This document shows, in pieces, positions 33,451-41,125 of a stretch of 64,000 nt of DNA. The translations under genes were made by a program, and so were the position numbers. The stretch comes from Pseudoclavibacter sp. 13-3 (GTDB lineage: Bacteria; Actinomycetota; Actinomycetes; Actinomycetales; Microbacteriaceae). Every line of letters begins with the position of its first letter. The first letter of the stretch is position 1. The DNA is taken from assembly GCF_021168475.1 (NCBI RefSeq), contig NZ_JAJOZT010000002.1, positions 186,001 to 250,000 of the forward strand. Reading direction: 5' to 3'. Below the pieces are notes generated by a model that had not been told where the DNA came from, did no database searches, and saw only the letters and a list, made by a program, of their open reading frames with translations.

Positions 33451-34436
33451 CGACGCATCCAGAGGTCGTGTACTTCAACATCGCTGACGATTTAGCATAC
33501 GAACAAGAGCTGCTCAGTCGCTGGGGCGTAGCTGATGAAATCACGCTGCGACGGGCCACGGGCCCCGATACCGCCGAGGCACTTATCGAGGCCGCCCAAG
33601 GTGCAGCCGGCGTTGTCGTCGAGTACGTCGAGGTGACTGGCGAGGTTATCAGGCACCTGCCCGACCTGCGAATAGTCTCCGTGCAAGCTATCGGCACAAA
33701 CAACATCGATTCCGGCACAGCCACCGAGCGTGGAGTGTGTGTGACGAATGCGCCGGGGTTCTGCGTCGAAGAGGTCGCCGCGCACGCCCTTGGCCTGATC
33801 ATCGACATCACCCGTGGCATCACGCGCCTTGACCGATCAGTGCGACGCGGAGAATGGAATCCGTTTGCTGCGCCAATGCCTCACCGACTGGTCGGGCGCA
33901 CAGTCGGGCTGGTGTTTTTCGGGGGCATTCCTCAGCGCATGGTTTCCGGTCTGCGCGCGCTCGGCCTCGAGATTCTCGTCTTTGCTCCCACCAAGACAGC
34001 AGAGTTCATCCGCTCGTGCGGGGCTCGTCAGGTGGGCACGCTCGACGAGTTGTTGACGCAGAGCGATATCGTCTCGCTGCACTGCCCGTTGCTGCCTGAG
34101 ACCCGGCACCTGATGGGTACCGCAGAGTTTCAACGGATGCGTGATAGCGCGGTGCTCGTGAACACTGCCCGGGGAGCAGTCGTCGACGAGACCGCGCTGG
34201 TTGCGGCCCTCACAAACGGGGTCATCGCCGGAGCCGCGCTCGATGTCTGCGAAGGCGAGCCCGTGCCGCCGAGGGCGTTGAGCGCACTTGAACAAACGGT
34301 GATCACGCCGCATGCCGCCTTTCTTTCAGAGGAATCGTTCCTTGACGCACGGGAGCGCGTGCTGCGCAGTCACGTCGAGCGCTTGGTCGAATGCACCCGG
34401 CCGTCGAGTCTGGTGAACCAGGAAGTGGAGTTCTAA
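33447..34436 (+). CDS. D-isomer-specific 2-hydroxyacid dehydrogenase (third of three)
   Basis: ATG 33447 overlaps the preceding stop (ATGA) and has GGGAAGG upstream, giving 329 residues. VSVQAIGTNNIDSGTA is the substrate-domain block. The NAD loop reads VGLVFFGGIPQRMVSGL, where the usual GxGxxG is altered to FFGGIPQ, so cofactor binding may be unusual. Catalytic Arg (VNTARGAVVD), Glu (CEGEPVPP) and His (ITPHAAFLS) are kept. It is directly followed, without a gap, by the kinase gene. Substrate unknown; SerA-like and D-lactate-type enzymes are the nearest families. Confidence 0.85.
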   Translation: MTTHPEVVYFNIADDLAYEQELLSRWGVADEITLRRATGPDTAEALIEAAQGAAGVVVEYVEVTGEVIRHLPDLRIVSVQAIGTNNIDSGTATERGVCVTNAPGFCVEEVAAHALGLIIDITRGITRLDRSVRRGEWNPFAAPMPHRLVGRTVGLVFFGGIPQRMVSGLRALGLEILVFAPTKTAEFIRSCGARQVGTLDELLTQSDIVSLHCPLLPETRHLMGTAEFQRMRDSAVLVNTARGAVVDETALVAALTNGVIAGAALDVCEGEPVPPRALSALEQTVITPHAAFLSEESFLDARERVLRSHVERLVECTRPSSLVNQEVEF

Positions 34437-35531
34437 ATGTCCCGAGTCAGTACACCAGCACGCGAGGCCGACCTCACCGCTCTGCTTGGCGAATCGGGGT
34501 TTACCGAAGAGCCAGTGAATCATCTCGATGAACATCAGGTTCGAGATCTGCTCCGTGAGCACTACGCGCTCGACGTCGACTTGCGTCGACTGCCGACAGA
34601 GAAAGACGACACCTTTCGTGCGGCGACCGATGAAGCCTCGTGGACGGTCAAGATCTCTGCTGCCTCAGAGGCGCCAAACCTTATCAGTCTGCAGACCGAG
34701 GCCATGATCTGGGCCGGTGCGCATATGAGTGCCGAAGGCCCACCGGTGCCCCGGGTGCTGCGCACCACCACTGGGGCCGCCACAGTTTCACTGACAGACG
34801 ATCCCTCGCAATCCCAGCGCTACCCGCGCGTGCTTCGGGTGCTCGAGTTTCTTCCGGGAGTGCCGATTGGCAGCGATGATGCTCCGAAACTCGACGGGGC
34901 GGCAATGGAGCGTCTTGGGGGAGCGTGCGCCTGCCTTGCCGAATCCCTGAACGGGTTCAATCACCCCGCCGATTCTCGGCGGCTCGCTTGGGACCTTGCG
35001 GAGCTGCCTACCTTGGCTCCACTGACTCAGCACCTCAACGGGCAGGATCTCGACCTCACCAAGCAATCCTTGAACGAATTTGCTCACTATGCGTGGCCAG
35101 CGATCGCTGATATGCGTTGGCAAGTAGAGCATAACGATTTCAACCCTTTCAACGTTCTTGTCGGCAACGGTGCACGAATCGCCGGCGTCATCGACTTCGG
35201 CGATGTGGTGCGCACCGCGGCCATTCTCAATACTTCTGTCGCTGCCGGCAGCATGATCGATTTGGATGCTCGAGGCTGGTGGTTGGTTGAGCGATTCGTC
35301 TCGGGCTATCAGAGTGTTTGCCCGATCAGCGATACCGAACTGCAAGTGCTTGCTGTGGCTGCTCCGGCGCGTCAGGCCCAACGCATCCTGCTGCGAGGGC
35401 TGGCCTCGGCGCAGTCTCCTGAACGTGCCGCGTACCTGGCTTCGCACGCGACTGATCTGGTCACTCCGCTCACGCGGGTGTTAGACATGTCTGTCGATGA
35501 TCGCGTGGAGTCGCTTCGGGCTCTTCGCTGA
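34437..35531 (+). CDS. APH-fold small-molecule kinase, hydroxylysine-kinase-like
   Basis: The start codon follows the previous stop with no gap. The 364-residue protein has the aminoglycoside-phosphotransferase fold. SWTVKISAASEAP carries the nucleotide-binding Lys (about 72). VEHNDFNPFNVLV holds the catalytic His232, Asp234 and Asn239, and GVIDFGDVVRTA the metal-binding Asp253 of DFG. The HND-to-DFGD wording resembles hydroxylysine kinase (HYKK/AGPHD1) and, from memory, the kinase domains that some bacteria fuse to AGXT2L-type aminotransferases. Here the partner is encoded separately at the head of the same operon. It would phosphorylate an alcohol group of an imported amino-alcohol or hydroxy-amino acid. 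An antibiotic-resistance role seems unlikely from context. Confidence 0.82.
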   Translation: MSRVSTPAREADLTALLGESGFTEEPVNHLDEHQVRDLLREHYALDVDLRRLPTEKDDTFRAATDEASWTVKISAASEAPNLISLQTEAMIWAGAHMSAEGPPVPRVLRTTTGAATVSLTDDPSQSQRYPRVLRVLEFLPGVPIGSDDAPKLDGAAMERLGGACACLAESLNGFNHPADSRRLAWDLAELPTLAPLTQHLNGQDLDLTKQSLNEFAHYAWPAIADMRWQVEHNDFNPFNVLVGNGARIAGVIDFGDVVRTAAILNTSVAAGSMIDLDARGWWLVERFVSGYQSVCPISDTELQVLAVAAPARQAQRILLRGLASAQSPERAAYLASHATDLVTPLTRVLDMSVDDRVESLRALR

Positions 35532-35547
35532 TCAGCTTCTCAGACAA

Positions 35548-35594
35548 AGAAAAGCGCCGAGGCGCCATCTTCTCGATGGCCTCGGCGCTTTTCT
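35548..35594. terminator. Strong bidirectional rho-independent terminator
   Basis: A 16-base arm with the core AAAAGCGCCGAGGC pairs perfectly with GCCTCGGCGCTTTT on the other side, continuing past a 2-base bulge to a 7-base loop. An A-run precedes and a T-run follows the stem, so it serves both the kinase operon and the convergent amidase gene. Confidence 0.9.
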
Positions 35595-35613
35595 GATGCC
35601 GAGTGGCATCACC

Positions 35614-37026
35614 TCACTGGGCGATCGTCACCGGACCAAATGTGTCCTCAAGCGCTTGGCCAGCAGCGAACAGATCGTTCTCAGCAAATCGCCGCGAGAC
35701 CAGCTGCACACCGAGAGGAACTCCCTGCCCTACAACATCAGTGGGAACGACGAGGCCAGGGAAGCCGACGGCCGGAGTCGTGCACATCGGCCAAGCTGCG
35801 AGCACCATCTCGAGCTTGCGAGCGAGCGGTGCGTGTTGGTCTTCGTCTTGTGCGTATGGAAGCTCGGCAGAGGCTGGGGTAAGAATGATTGGGGTTTTCT
35901 CGAGCTGCGCCTGCAGACCACGGATGACCGTGCCGCGGCGTGCCAGCGCCTGCGTGTAGTCGCCGAGCGTCAGCTCGTACCCCTTGCCGAAGTACTGCTC
36001 AACGAGGGCACGGTGCCCTTCCAAGCCCTTCTGCAGAATCTCGCCTCCCTCATCGAGGTGAGTAGACCCAGACTGGATGAACTCCTGCAGGGCAAGCAGC
36101 TCCTCCAACTCGAACATCTGCTCGAAGAGGTTCGTCTCGATCTCTTCGACCTCGTAGCCAGCCGATTCCAACGCGTGCGCTGAAGCGTTGAGTGCCTGCG
36201 CCACCTCAGGAGCGAGTGGGGCGATCTCGGTTCCTCGGTAGATGGCCACGCGCCGTGTTCCGGCAGAAAGATCAACAGGGGGAACTGTCACCGCATCTCG
36301 GGGAGAGTACCCACGCATCACTTGGAAGGCCAGCTTCACGTCAGACACGCTGCGAGTGAGGGGGCCCTGAACGGCGAAGAGCTGATTCGCTAGCGGCTTA
36401 TCCTCGGGCGAAGGGTCATTGCCCGGCACCGCTCCAACCGTCGGGCGCAGCCCCACCACGCCATTGGCGTAGGCAGGGTAACGGATCGAACCGGCGATGT
36501 CATTGCCCTGCGCGACCGAGACAAAACCGGCAGCGACGGCAGCACCAGCGCCACCACTCGATCCTCCGGGGGTAAGAGCGGAGTTTCGTGGGTTAAGCGT
36601 CGAGCCAAAGAGCTCATTCGTCGAGAACCATTGCCAGCACCAAGGCGGCAGGTTGGTGCGGCCGATGACGTTCGCCCCGCCTCGGCGCAAATGTGCGACC
36701 ACCGGATCGTCAACGGCAGAGATTTCCGTCGCATGAGCAGGAATACCATTTGTGGCGGGGTGTCCGGCTGAATGCGTGTTGTCTTTGATCGCCACGGGAA
36801 CACCGCCCAATGGGCCGAGTGAGAAGCCTGCAGCAAGGTACTGGTCGGTAGCCTCGGCCGCGTTGATGGCTTCCTCCCGATAGACGTCGACCATCGCGTT
36901 GAGGCTGGGGTTGAGCGCATCAATGCGTGCGAAGGATGCAGTGACGGCGTCCTTCGCTGAGACGTCCTTCGCAGCGATGGCCGTCGCCAATCGCGTGGCC
37001 GACCACGCCCACAATTCGTCTACCAT
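35614..37026 (-). CDS. Amidase (amidase-signature family)
   Basis: The 470-residue protein has the complete Lys-Ser-Ser machinery. Lys81 lies in GVPVAIKDN, the cis-Ser pair 156/157 in PGGSSGGAG, and the nucleophile Ser180 in GNDIAGSIRYPA. Length and motif spacing are normal for GatA-like or aliphatic amidases. With no gatC/gatB nearby and a catabolic setting, it is probably a cytoplasmic amide hydrolase rather than a tRNA amidotransferase subunit. It is convergent with the kinase operon and divergent from the oligopeptide ABC operon across a 243-base control region. It most likely releases an amine or ammonia from an imported amide. Confidence 0.9.
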   Translation of the reverse strand: MVDELWAWSATRLATAIAAKDVSAKDAVTASFARIDALNPSLNAMVDVYREEAINAAEATDQYLAAGFSLGPLGGVPVAIKDNTHSAGHPATNGIPAHATEISAVDDPVVAHLRRGGANVIGRTNLPPWCWQWFSTNELFGSTLNPRNSALTPGGSSGGAGAAVAAGFVSVAQGNDIAGSIRYPAYANGVVGLRPTVGAVPGNDPSPEDKPLANQLFAVQGPLTRSVSDVKLAFQVMRGYSPRDAVTVPPVDLSAGTRRVAIYRGTEIAPLAPEVAQALNASAHALESAGYEVEEIETNLFEQMFELEELLALQEFIQSGSTHLDEGGEILQKGLEGHRALVEQYFGKGYELTLGDYTQALARRGTVIRGLQAQLEKTPIILTPASAELPYAQDEDQHAPLARKLEMVLAAWPMCTTPAVGFPGLVVPTDVVGQGVPLGVQLVSRRFAENDLFAAGQALEDTFGPVTIAQ

Positions 37027-37052
37027 GACACTCCTTCATGACTCCATGGGAT

Positions 37053-37219
37053 GACCGAGATTCGGTCGTTACTGTTCGGAGGCTAGGAGCTAAGTGTTTC
37101 TCGGATATTGCCGAGGCATGACCAGTAGATCACTGGTCGCAACAGCGAGCGCTAGCGCCTTAATGAACACAGACAGAGTGTTTGCTGCTGGTAAACATAG
37201 CGAAATCACGAGGAAACAC
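37053..37219. promoter_or_regulatory. Divergent control region with several dyads, amidase / oligopeptide ABC operon
   Basis: Four exact dyads crowd this gap: GACCGA-GAT-TCGGTC (37053-37067), CTCGG-N6-CCGAG (37100-37115), GACCAGT-AGATC-ACTGGTC (37120-37138) and the palindrome GCGCTAGCGC (37149-37158). GTGTTTC (37094-37100) and GAAACAC (37213-37219) repeat the element of the other divergent gaps in opposite orientation. The GACCAGT dyad has the size expected of a GntR/FadR-type operator, though no GntR gene lies in the block. Confidence 0.45.
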
Positions 37220-37269
37220 GACCACTGGATACTTGCCTGCATCTCGTCCATGAAAGGTCTGGGTCATTA

Positions 37270-38220
37270 ATGATCAAATACATCCTGAAGCGATTGGTTT
37301 CGGCGGTTCCTGTGCTGATCATCGTCGCGCTGATCGTGTTCTTCATGACCCGTCTCAGCGGAGGCGATCCTGCACGTGTCCTGCTCGGAGGCGACGCCAC
37401 TGATGAACAGATCTCAGCAGTCCGTTCCGAGATGGGCCTCGACCATCCCTTGTACGAGCAGCTGTTGGTTTGGGGTGGACACTTAGTGCAGGGCAATCTC
37501 GGCTACTCGTATGTCATGCAGCAGAGCGTGACCGAAGCGATCACGAGTCACTTCGGGCCGACCATCGCGATCGCTTTGCTTGGACAGATTCTGGCGCTGC
37601 TCGTGGCGATTCCTCTCGGAGTTCAGGCCGCACGGCGGAAGGGTACTTGGACTGACCAGGGCATCATGGGCTTTGCCACACTCACCACCGCGTTCCCTAG
37701 CTTCCTCGTGGGGTTGCTCCTGATCGCGTTCTTCGCGGTGACTCTCAAGGTGCTCCCCGCGAGTGGGTGGGTTGAACCCACCCAGAACTTCGCTGGATTT
37801 GTCTCGCACTTGGTGCTCCCCGCCATCGCGGTGACTTCTCTGCAGATCGCTGTGGTGACGCGCATGACCCGATCATCAATGGTCGATGTGTTGACTGGAG
37901 ACTTCATCCGAACGACTCGTGCAAAAGGTCTTCCAGAGCGAAAGATCATCTGGAAGCACGGCTTGAAGAACGCCTCCATCCCCGTGCTGACCGTTGTTGG
38001 TCAATCGTTCGGTGCTCTCATCGCAGGCACCGTGGTGGTTGAGACCGTCTTCAATATTCCCGGTATCGGGCAGCTTGTCGCCAACTCCATTCTAAGGCGC
38101 GACTACTCCGTGGTACAGGGCGTGCTTATGCTCACGGCACTCGCATTCATCATCATCAATTTGGTCGTTGACATCTTCTACGCAGTCATTGATCCCCGCA
38201 TCCGAGAGAGGTCGTTCTGA
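37270..38220 (+). CDS. Peptide/nickel-type ABC transporter permease (DppB-like)
   Basis: The 316-residue protein begins MIKYILKRLVSAVPVLIIVALIVFFM, the standard N-terminus of DppB/OppB, followed by LSGGDPARVLLG. Five further helices follow. The EAA-type loop RTTRAKGLPERKIIWKHGLKNA lies near 215-236, cut here at its conserved G. FNIPGIGQLVANSILRRDY is the family signature after it. It starts a five-gene operon (permease, permease, ATPase, ATPase, binding protein) for import of peptides or other large solutes. The next gene starts 1 base after its stop. Confidence 0.93.
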   Translation: MIKYILKRLVSAVPVLIIVALIVFFMTRLSGGDPARVLLGGDATDEQISAVRSEMGLDHPLYEQLLVWGGHLVQGNLGYSYVMQQSVTEAITSHFGPTIAIALLGQILALLVAIPLGVQAARRKGTWTDQGIMGFATLTTAFPSFLVGLLLIAFFAVTLKVLPASGWVEPTQNFAGFVSHLVLPAIAVTSLQIAVVTRMTRSSMVDVLTGDFIRTTRAKGLPERKIIWKHGLKNASIPVLTVVGQSFGALIAGTVVVETVFNIPGIGQLVANSILRRDYSVVQGVLMLTALAFIIINLVVDIFYAVIDPRIRERSF

Positions 38221-38221
38221 C

Positions 38222-39130
38222 ATGACTGTCACCACACTCGAGAAGATCCCAGGACAGGCGCCTGCCCCCATGCAGCCGGGTGAACCCACTCGACGGGCTC
38301 AGCGCAGACAACTACTGAGGCGTCTCAAGAACTATCCCGCACTGGCCATGGGCGCTGTACTGCTGCTCTTCATGATCGTTGCGTGCATGCTCTACCCCTT
38401 GATTGCCAACCTCGATCCGTACTCGACAGATACCGATGTGATGCTGCTCGGTCCATCAGGCACACATCTCATGGGTACGGATAACGTCGGACGTGACGTG
38501 ACGAGTCGAGTGCTGATCGGCGGTCAGGTGTCACTGACTGTCGGCTTTGCCGTGGCCATCATTTCGGGTGCCTCGGGCTTCGTGGCCGGTCTATACGCAG
38601 CGTACTACCCTCGCGTCGGTTACGTGATCATGCGTATCTGCGACGGCTTGATGGCCTTTCCCGCGATCTTGTTTGGAATCGTGTTGATGGGTGCTTTCGG
38701 ACAGAGCATCCAGAATGTGATTCTCGCCCTGAGCGTGGTGTTCTTTCCCTACGTTGCACGTGTTGTTCGGTCCTCGGCAATGACTGTCAAGGGCGAGCAA
38801 TTCGTTGAGGTCTTGGTCAATATGGGCGCTTCCAGTACTCGCATCTTGTGGGGGAATATCGCCCGGAACGTGATCTCGCCCTGGCTGATCCAAGTAACGT
38901 TCATCTTTGCTGATGCCATTCTGGTTGAAGCGGCCATGAGCTTCATCGGCGCCGGCATACCGGCCCCCACCCCGAGCTGGGGCAACATGCTCTACGACGC
39001 GCGAAACTACCTCTATCAAGCCGGGTGGATGCTGGCATTCCCCGGCGCTGCGCTGGCCATCACGGTGCTCGGCATCAACCTCTTCGGCGACGGGTTGCGC
39101 GAGTGGCTTGATCCGAAGGGAAGGCGATGA
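38222..39130 (+). CDS. Peptide/nickel-type ABC transporter permease (DppC-like)
   Basis: ATG 38222, with GAGAGAGG upstream, gives 302 residues. The long polar N-terminus and the first helix (LAMGAVLLLFMIVACMLYPLI) are typical of DppC. HLMGTDNVGRDVTSRVLIGGQVSL is the hallmark periplasmic loop (two conserved halves). The EAA loop GEQFVEVLVNMGASSTRILWGNIARN lies near 210. GDGLREWLDPKGRR ends the protein as in most family members. It forms the channel together with the DppB-like subunit. Confidence 0.93.
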   Translation: MTVTTLEKIPGQAPAPMQPGEPTRRAQRRQLLRRLKNYPALAMGAVLLLFMIVACMLYPLIANLDPYSTDTDVMLLGPSGTHLMGTDNVGRDVTSRVLIGGQVSLTVGFAVAIISGASGFVAGLYAAYYPRVGYVIMRICDGLMAFPAILFGIVLMGAFGQSIQNVILALSVVFFPYVARVVRSSAMTVKGEQFVEVLVNMGASSTRILWGNIARNVISPWLIQVTFIFADAILVEAAMSFIGAGIPAPTPSWGNMLYDARNYLYQAGWMLAFPGAALAITVLGINLFGDGLREWLDPKGRR

Positions 39131-40221
39131 ATATATCCACGGCAGCAACACACGTTCAGACGAAGAAAAGAGTCGACATGAGCCCGCATGACGCAGTGGC
39201 AGCCAACGATGCGACACCTCCTTCCGAGCTGGTCTCGATTCGCGACCTTGAAGTTCGGTTTCGCGGTGAGGACGGCGGGTGGAACCCGGCCATCGAAGGT
39301 GTGAGCTATTCGGTGAACCGTGGGGAGATCCTCGGTGTGGTTGGCGAATCCGGATGCGGAAAGAGCGTCACAGCCTTTTCGCTGCTTCGCCTGCACGATG
39401 CCGTCTCGACCCAGTACTCGGGCGAGGTGAGCTTCGAAGGCGAGGACGTTCTGCACATGGACGCGGCTGCTCTGCGGCATCTGCGTGGGCGACAGATCGG
39501 CATGATCTTTCAGAACCCAATGTCGAGCCTGGACCCGCTGTTCACGATTCAGGAGCAGCTCCTGGAGACCGTGCATGTGCACTTTCCTGAGGAATCGCGC
39601 GCTGAAGCACTCGAACGGTGCCGTCGCGCACTCACGGCGGCAGGATCGGACGACCCGGATGGATGGATGGCCCGGTATCCGCACCAGATGTCTGGCGGCA
39701 TGATTCAGCGTGTGATGATTGGGCTCGCACTGCTCGGCGACCCGTCGTTGTTGATTGCTGATGAGCCCACGACGGCGCTCGATGTAACCACTCAGGCACA
39801 GGTGTTGCGGGTGATCCGCCAGTTGAGTCGCGAACGTGATATGAGTGTCATTCTGATCACCCATGACATGGGCGTGGTCGCCGAGGTCTGCGATCGAGTT
39901 GCGGTCATGTATTTGGGACAAGTCGTCGAGACTGCCCCCGTCGAGGAGCTCTTCGCTCACCCGCGACACCCGTACACACGCGGTCTGCTCGCGTCGACGC
40001 CGCCGATGTCGGGGCCAATCCCTGAGCGCCTGTCGGCAATTGAGGGCTCTGTGCCTCGTCTGGCAAGTGATCATGTCGGATGTCGTTTCGCGACCAGATG
40101 CCCGCTCGCGACTGCTGCATGTGTCGCAGAAGACATCGACATGCATGATGTCGGTCTCGGAGTCACTCACGATGTGCGCTGTATCAAGACCGATCAGACG
40201 CTCGAGGAGGTCTTAGCATGA
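39127..40221 (+). CDS. Peptide ABC transporter ATP-binding protein (DppD-like)
   Basis: The ATG overlaps the preceding stop (ATGA) and has GGGAAGG upstream; a second Met 17 codons in is an alternative start. The 364 residues carry Walker A GESGCGKS near 75, the Q-loop (IFQNPMSSLDPLF), the signature MSGGMIQR, Walker B LLIADEPTTALD and the switch ITHDMGVVAEVCD. The C-terminal oligopeptide-transport region with GCRFATRCPLATAACV supplies the cysteine-rich motif typical of DppD/OppD. It energises the permease pair together with the next protein. Confidence 0.94.
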   Translation: MNISTAATHVQTKKRVDMSPHDAVAANDATPPSELVSIRDLEVRFRGEDGGWNPAIEGVSYSVNRGEILGVVGESGCGKSVTAFSLLRLHDAVSTQYSGEVSFEGEDVLHMDAAALRHLRGRQIGMIFQNPMSSLDPLFTIQEQLLETVHVHFPEESRAEALERCRRALTAAGSDDPDGWMARYPHQMSGGMIQRVMIGLALLGDPSLLIADEPTTALDVTTQAQVLRVIRQLSRERDMSVILITHDMGVVAEVCDRVAVMYLGQVVETAPVEELFAHPRHPYTRGLLASTPPMSGPIPERLSAIEGSVPRLASDHVGCRFATRCPLATAACVAEDIDMHDVGLGVTHDVRCIKTDQTLEEVLA

Positions 40222-41045
40222 GCACCACGACGAACGCGGCACCCCTGCTGAAAGTGACGGATCTCGTCAAGGATTATGTCGCCCGTGGCTTCGGGCGCAC
40301 GACCTCGGTGACACACGCCGTGAAAGGGGTGTCGTTCACCCTTGAAGCAGGTCAGACCTACGCGTTGGTGGGGGAATCAGGCAGCGGTAAGACCACGACC
40401 GGGCGCATGATCTGTCGGCTGGAAGACATCACTTCGGGCAGCGTCGAGCTTGACGGGCGTGATTACACGCACGATCCAGAGCGCGTCTTGAGGCAGTCCT
40501 TGCGGGGCAGCGTGCAGATGGTCTTCCAAGATCCCTTCTCTGCGCTGAACCCCCGGAAGACTATCGGTGCAGCTATCGAAGAGACCTTGCGCATTCGAGG
40601 TCTGGGGTCTTCGCGTGAGGAACGTCGGCAGCTGGCTGTTGCTGCACTTGAGCGCGTGGGCTTCTCACGGTGGCACTTCGACCGGTACCCCCACCAGTTC
40701 TCTGGTGGGCAGTTGCAGCGCGTCAGCGTTGCGCGCACGCTCGCCGTGCGTCCGCGACTGATCGTGCTTGATGAGTCGGTGTCTGCTCTCGACGTCTCGA
40801 TTCAGGCCCAAGTGTTGAACCTTCTGCAGGAGCTGAAGTCTGAATTCTCGCTGAGCTACTTGTTCATCACACACGACCTCAGCGTCGTGCGCTTCATGGC
40901 CGACAAAGTCGGTGTGCTGCGCATGGGTGAAATGGTCGAGGAAGGTGACGTCTCACAGATCTTTGAGTCCCCGGAGTCGGAGTACACCCGTTTGCTGCTT
41001 CGCAGCGTTCCGATCCCCGACCCCACCCGCAGGCAGCTTGTCTGA
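40218..41045 (+). CDS. Peptide ABC transporter ATP-binding protein (DppF-like)
   Basis: Start and previous stop overlap by 4 bases. The 275-residue protein has Walker A GESGSGKTT near 55, the Q-loop FQDPFSALNPRKT, the signature FSGGQLQR, Walker B LIVLDESVSALDVSIQAQ and the switch THDLSVVRFMADK. GEMVEEGDVSQIFESP and the short tail fit OppF/DppF, though it lacks the long Cys-rich tail of some members. It is the second ATPase of the heterodimeric motor. An 80-base gap with AAGGAG separates it from the binding-protein gene. Confidence 0.93.
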   Translation: MSTTTNAAPLLKVTDLVKDYVARGFGRTTSVTHAVKGVSFTLEAGQTYALVGESGSGKTTTGRMICRLEDITSGSVELDGRDYTHDPERVLRQSLRGSVQMVFQDPFSALNPRKTIGAAIEETLRIRGLGSSREERRQLAVAALERVGFSRWHFDRYPHQFSGGQLQRVSVARTLAVRPRLIVLDESVSALDVSIQAQVLNLLQELKSEFSLSYLFITHDLSVVRFMADKVGVLRMGEMVEEGDVSQIFESPESEYTRLLLRSVPIPDPTRRQLV

Positions 41046-41125
41046 GAACTCCGTCTCGTTGCACGGCAACGGTGCGGCATCACCTACCGAGATCCGTCAG
41101 GGCATCGGCTGAATAAGGAGAAGAA

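Noticed and set aside
34437-35531. Aminoglycoside resistance phosphotransferase
   Set aside because: The fold is the same, but the details resemble hydroxylysine-type kinases and the gene is the last of a catabolic operon.
35614-37026. GatA subunit of the tRNA amidotransferase
   Set aside because: There is no gatB or gatC nearby, the setting is catabolic, and similar amidases recur in the window.
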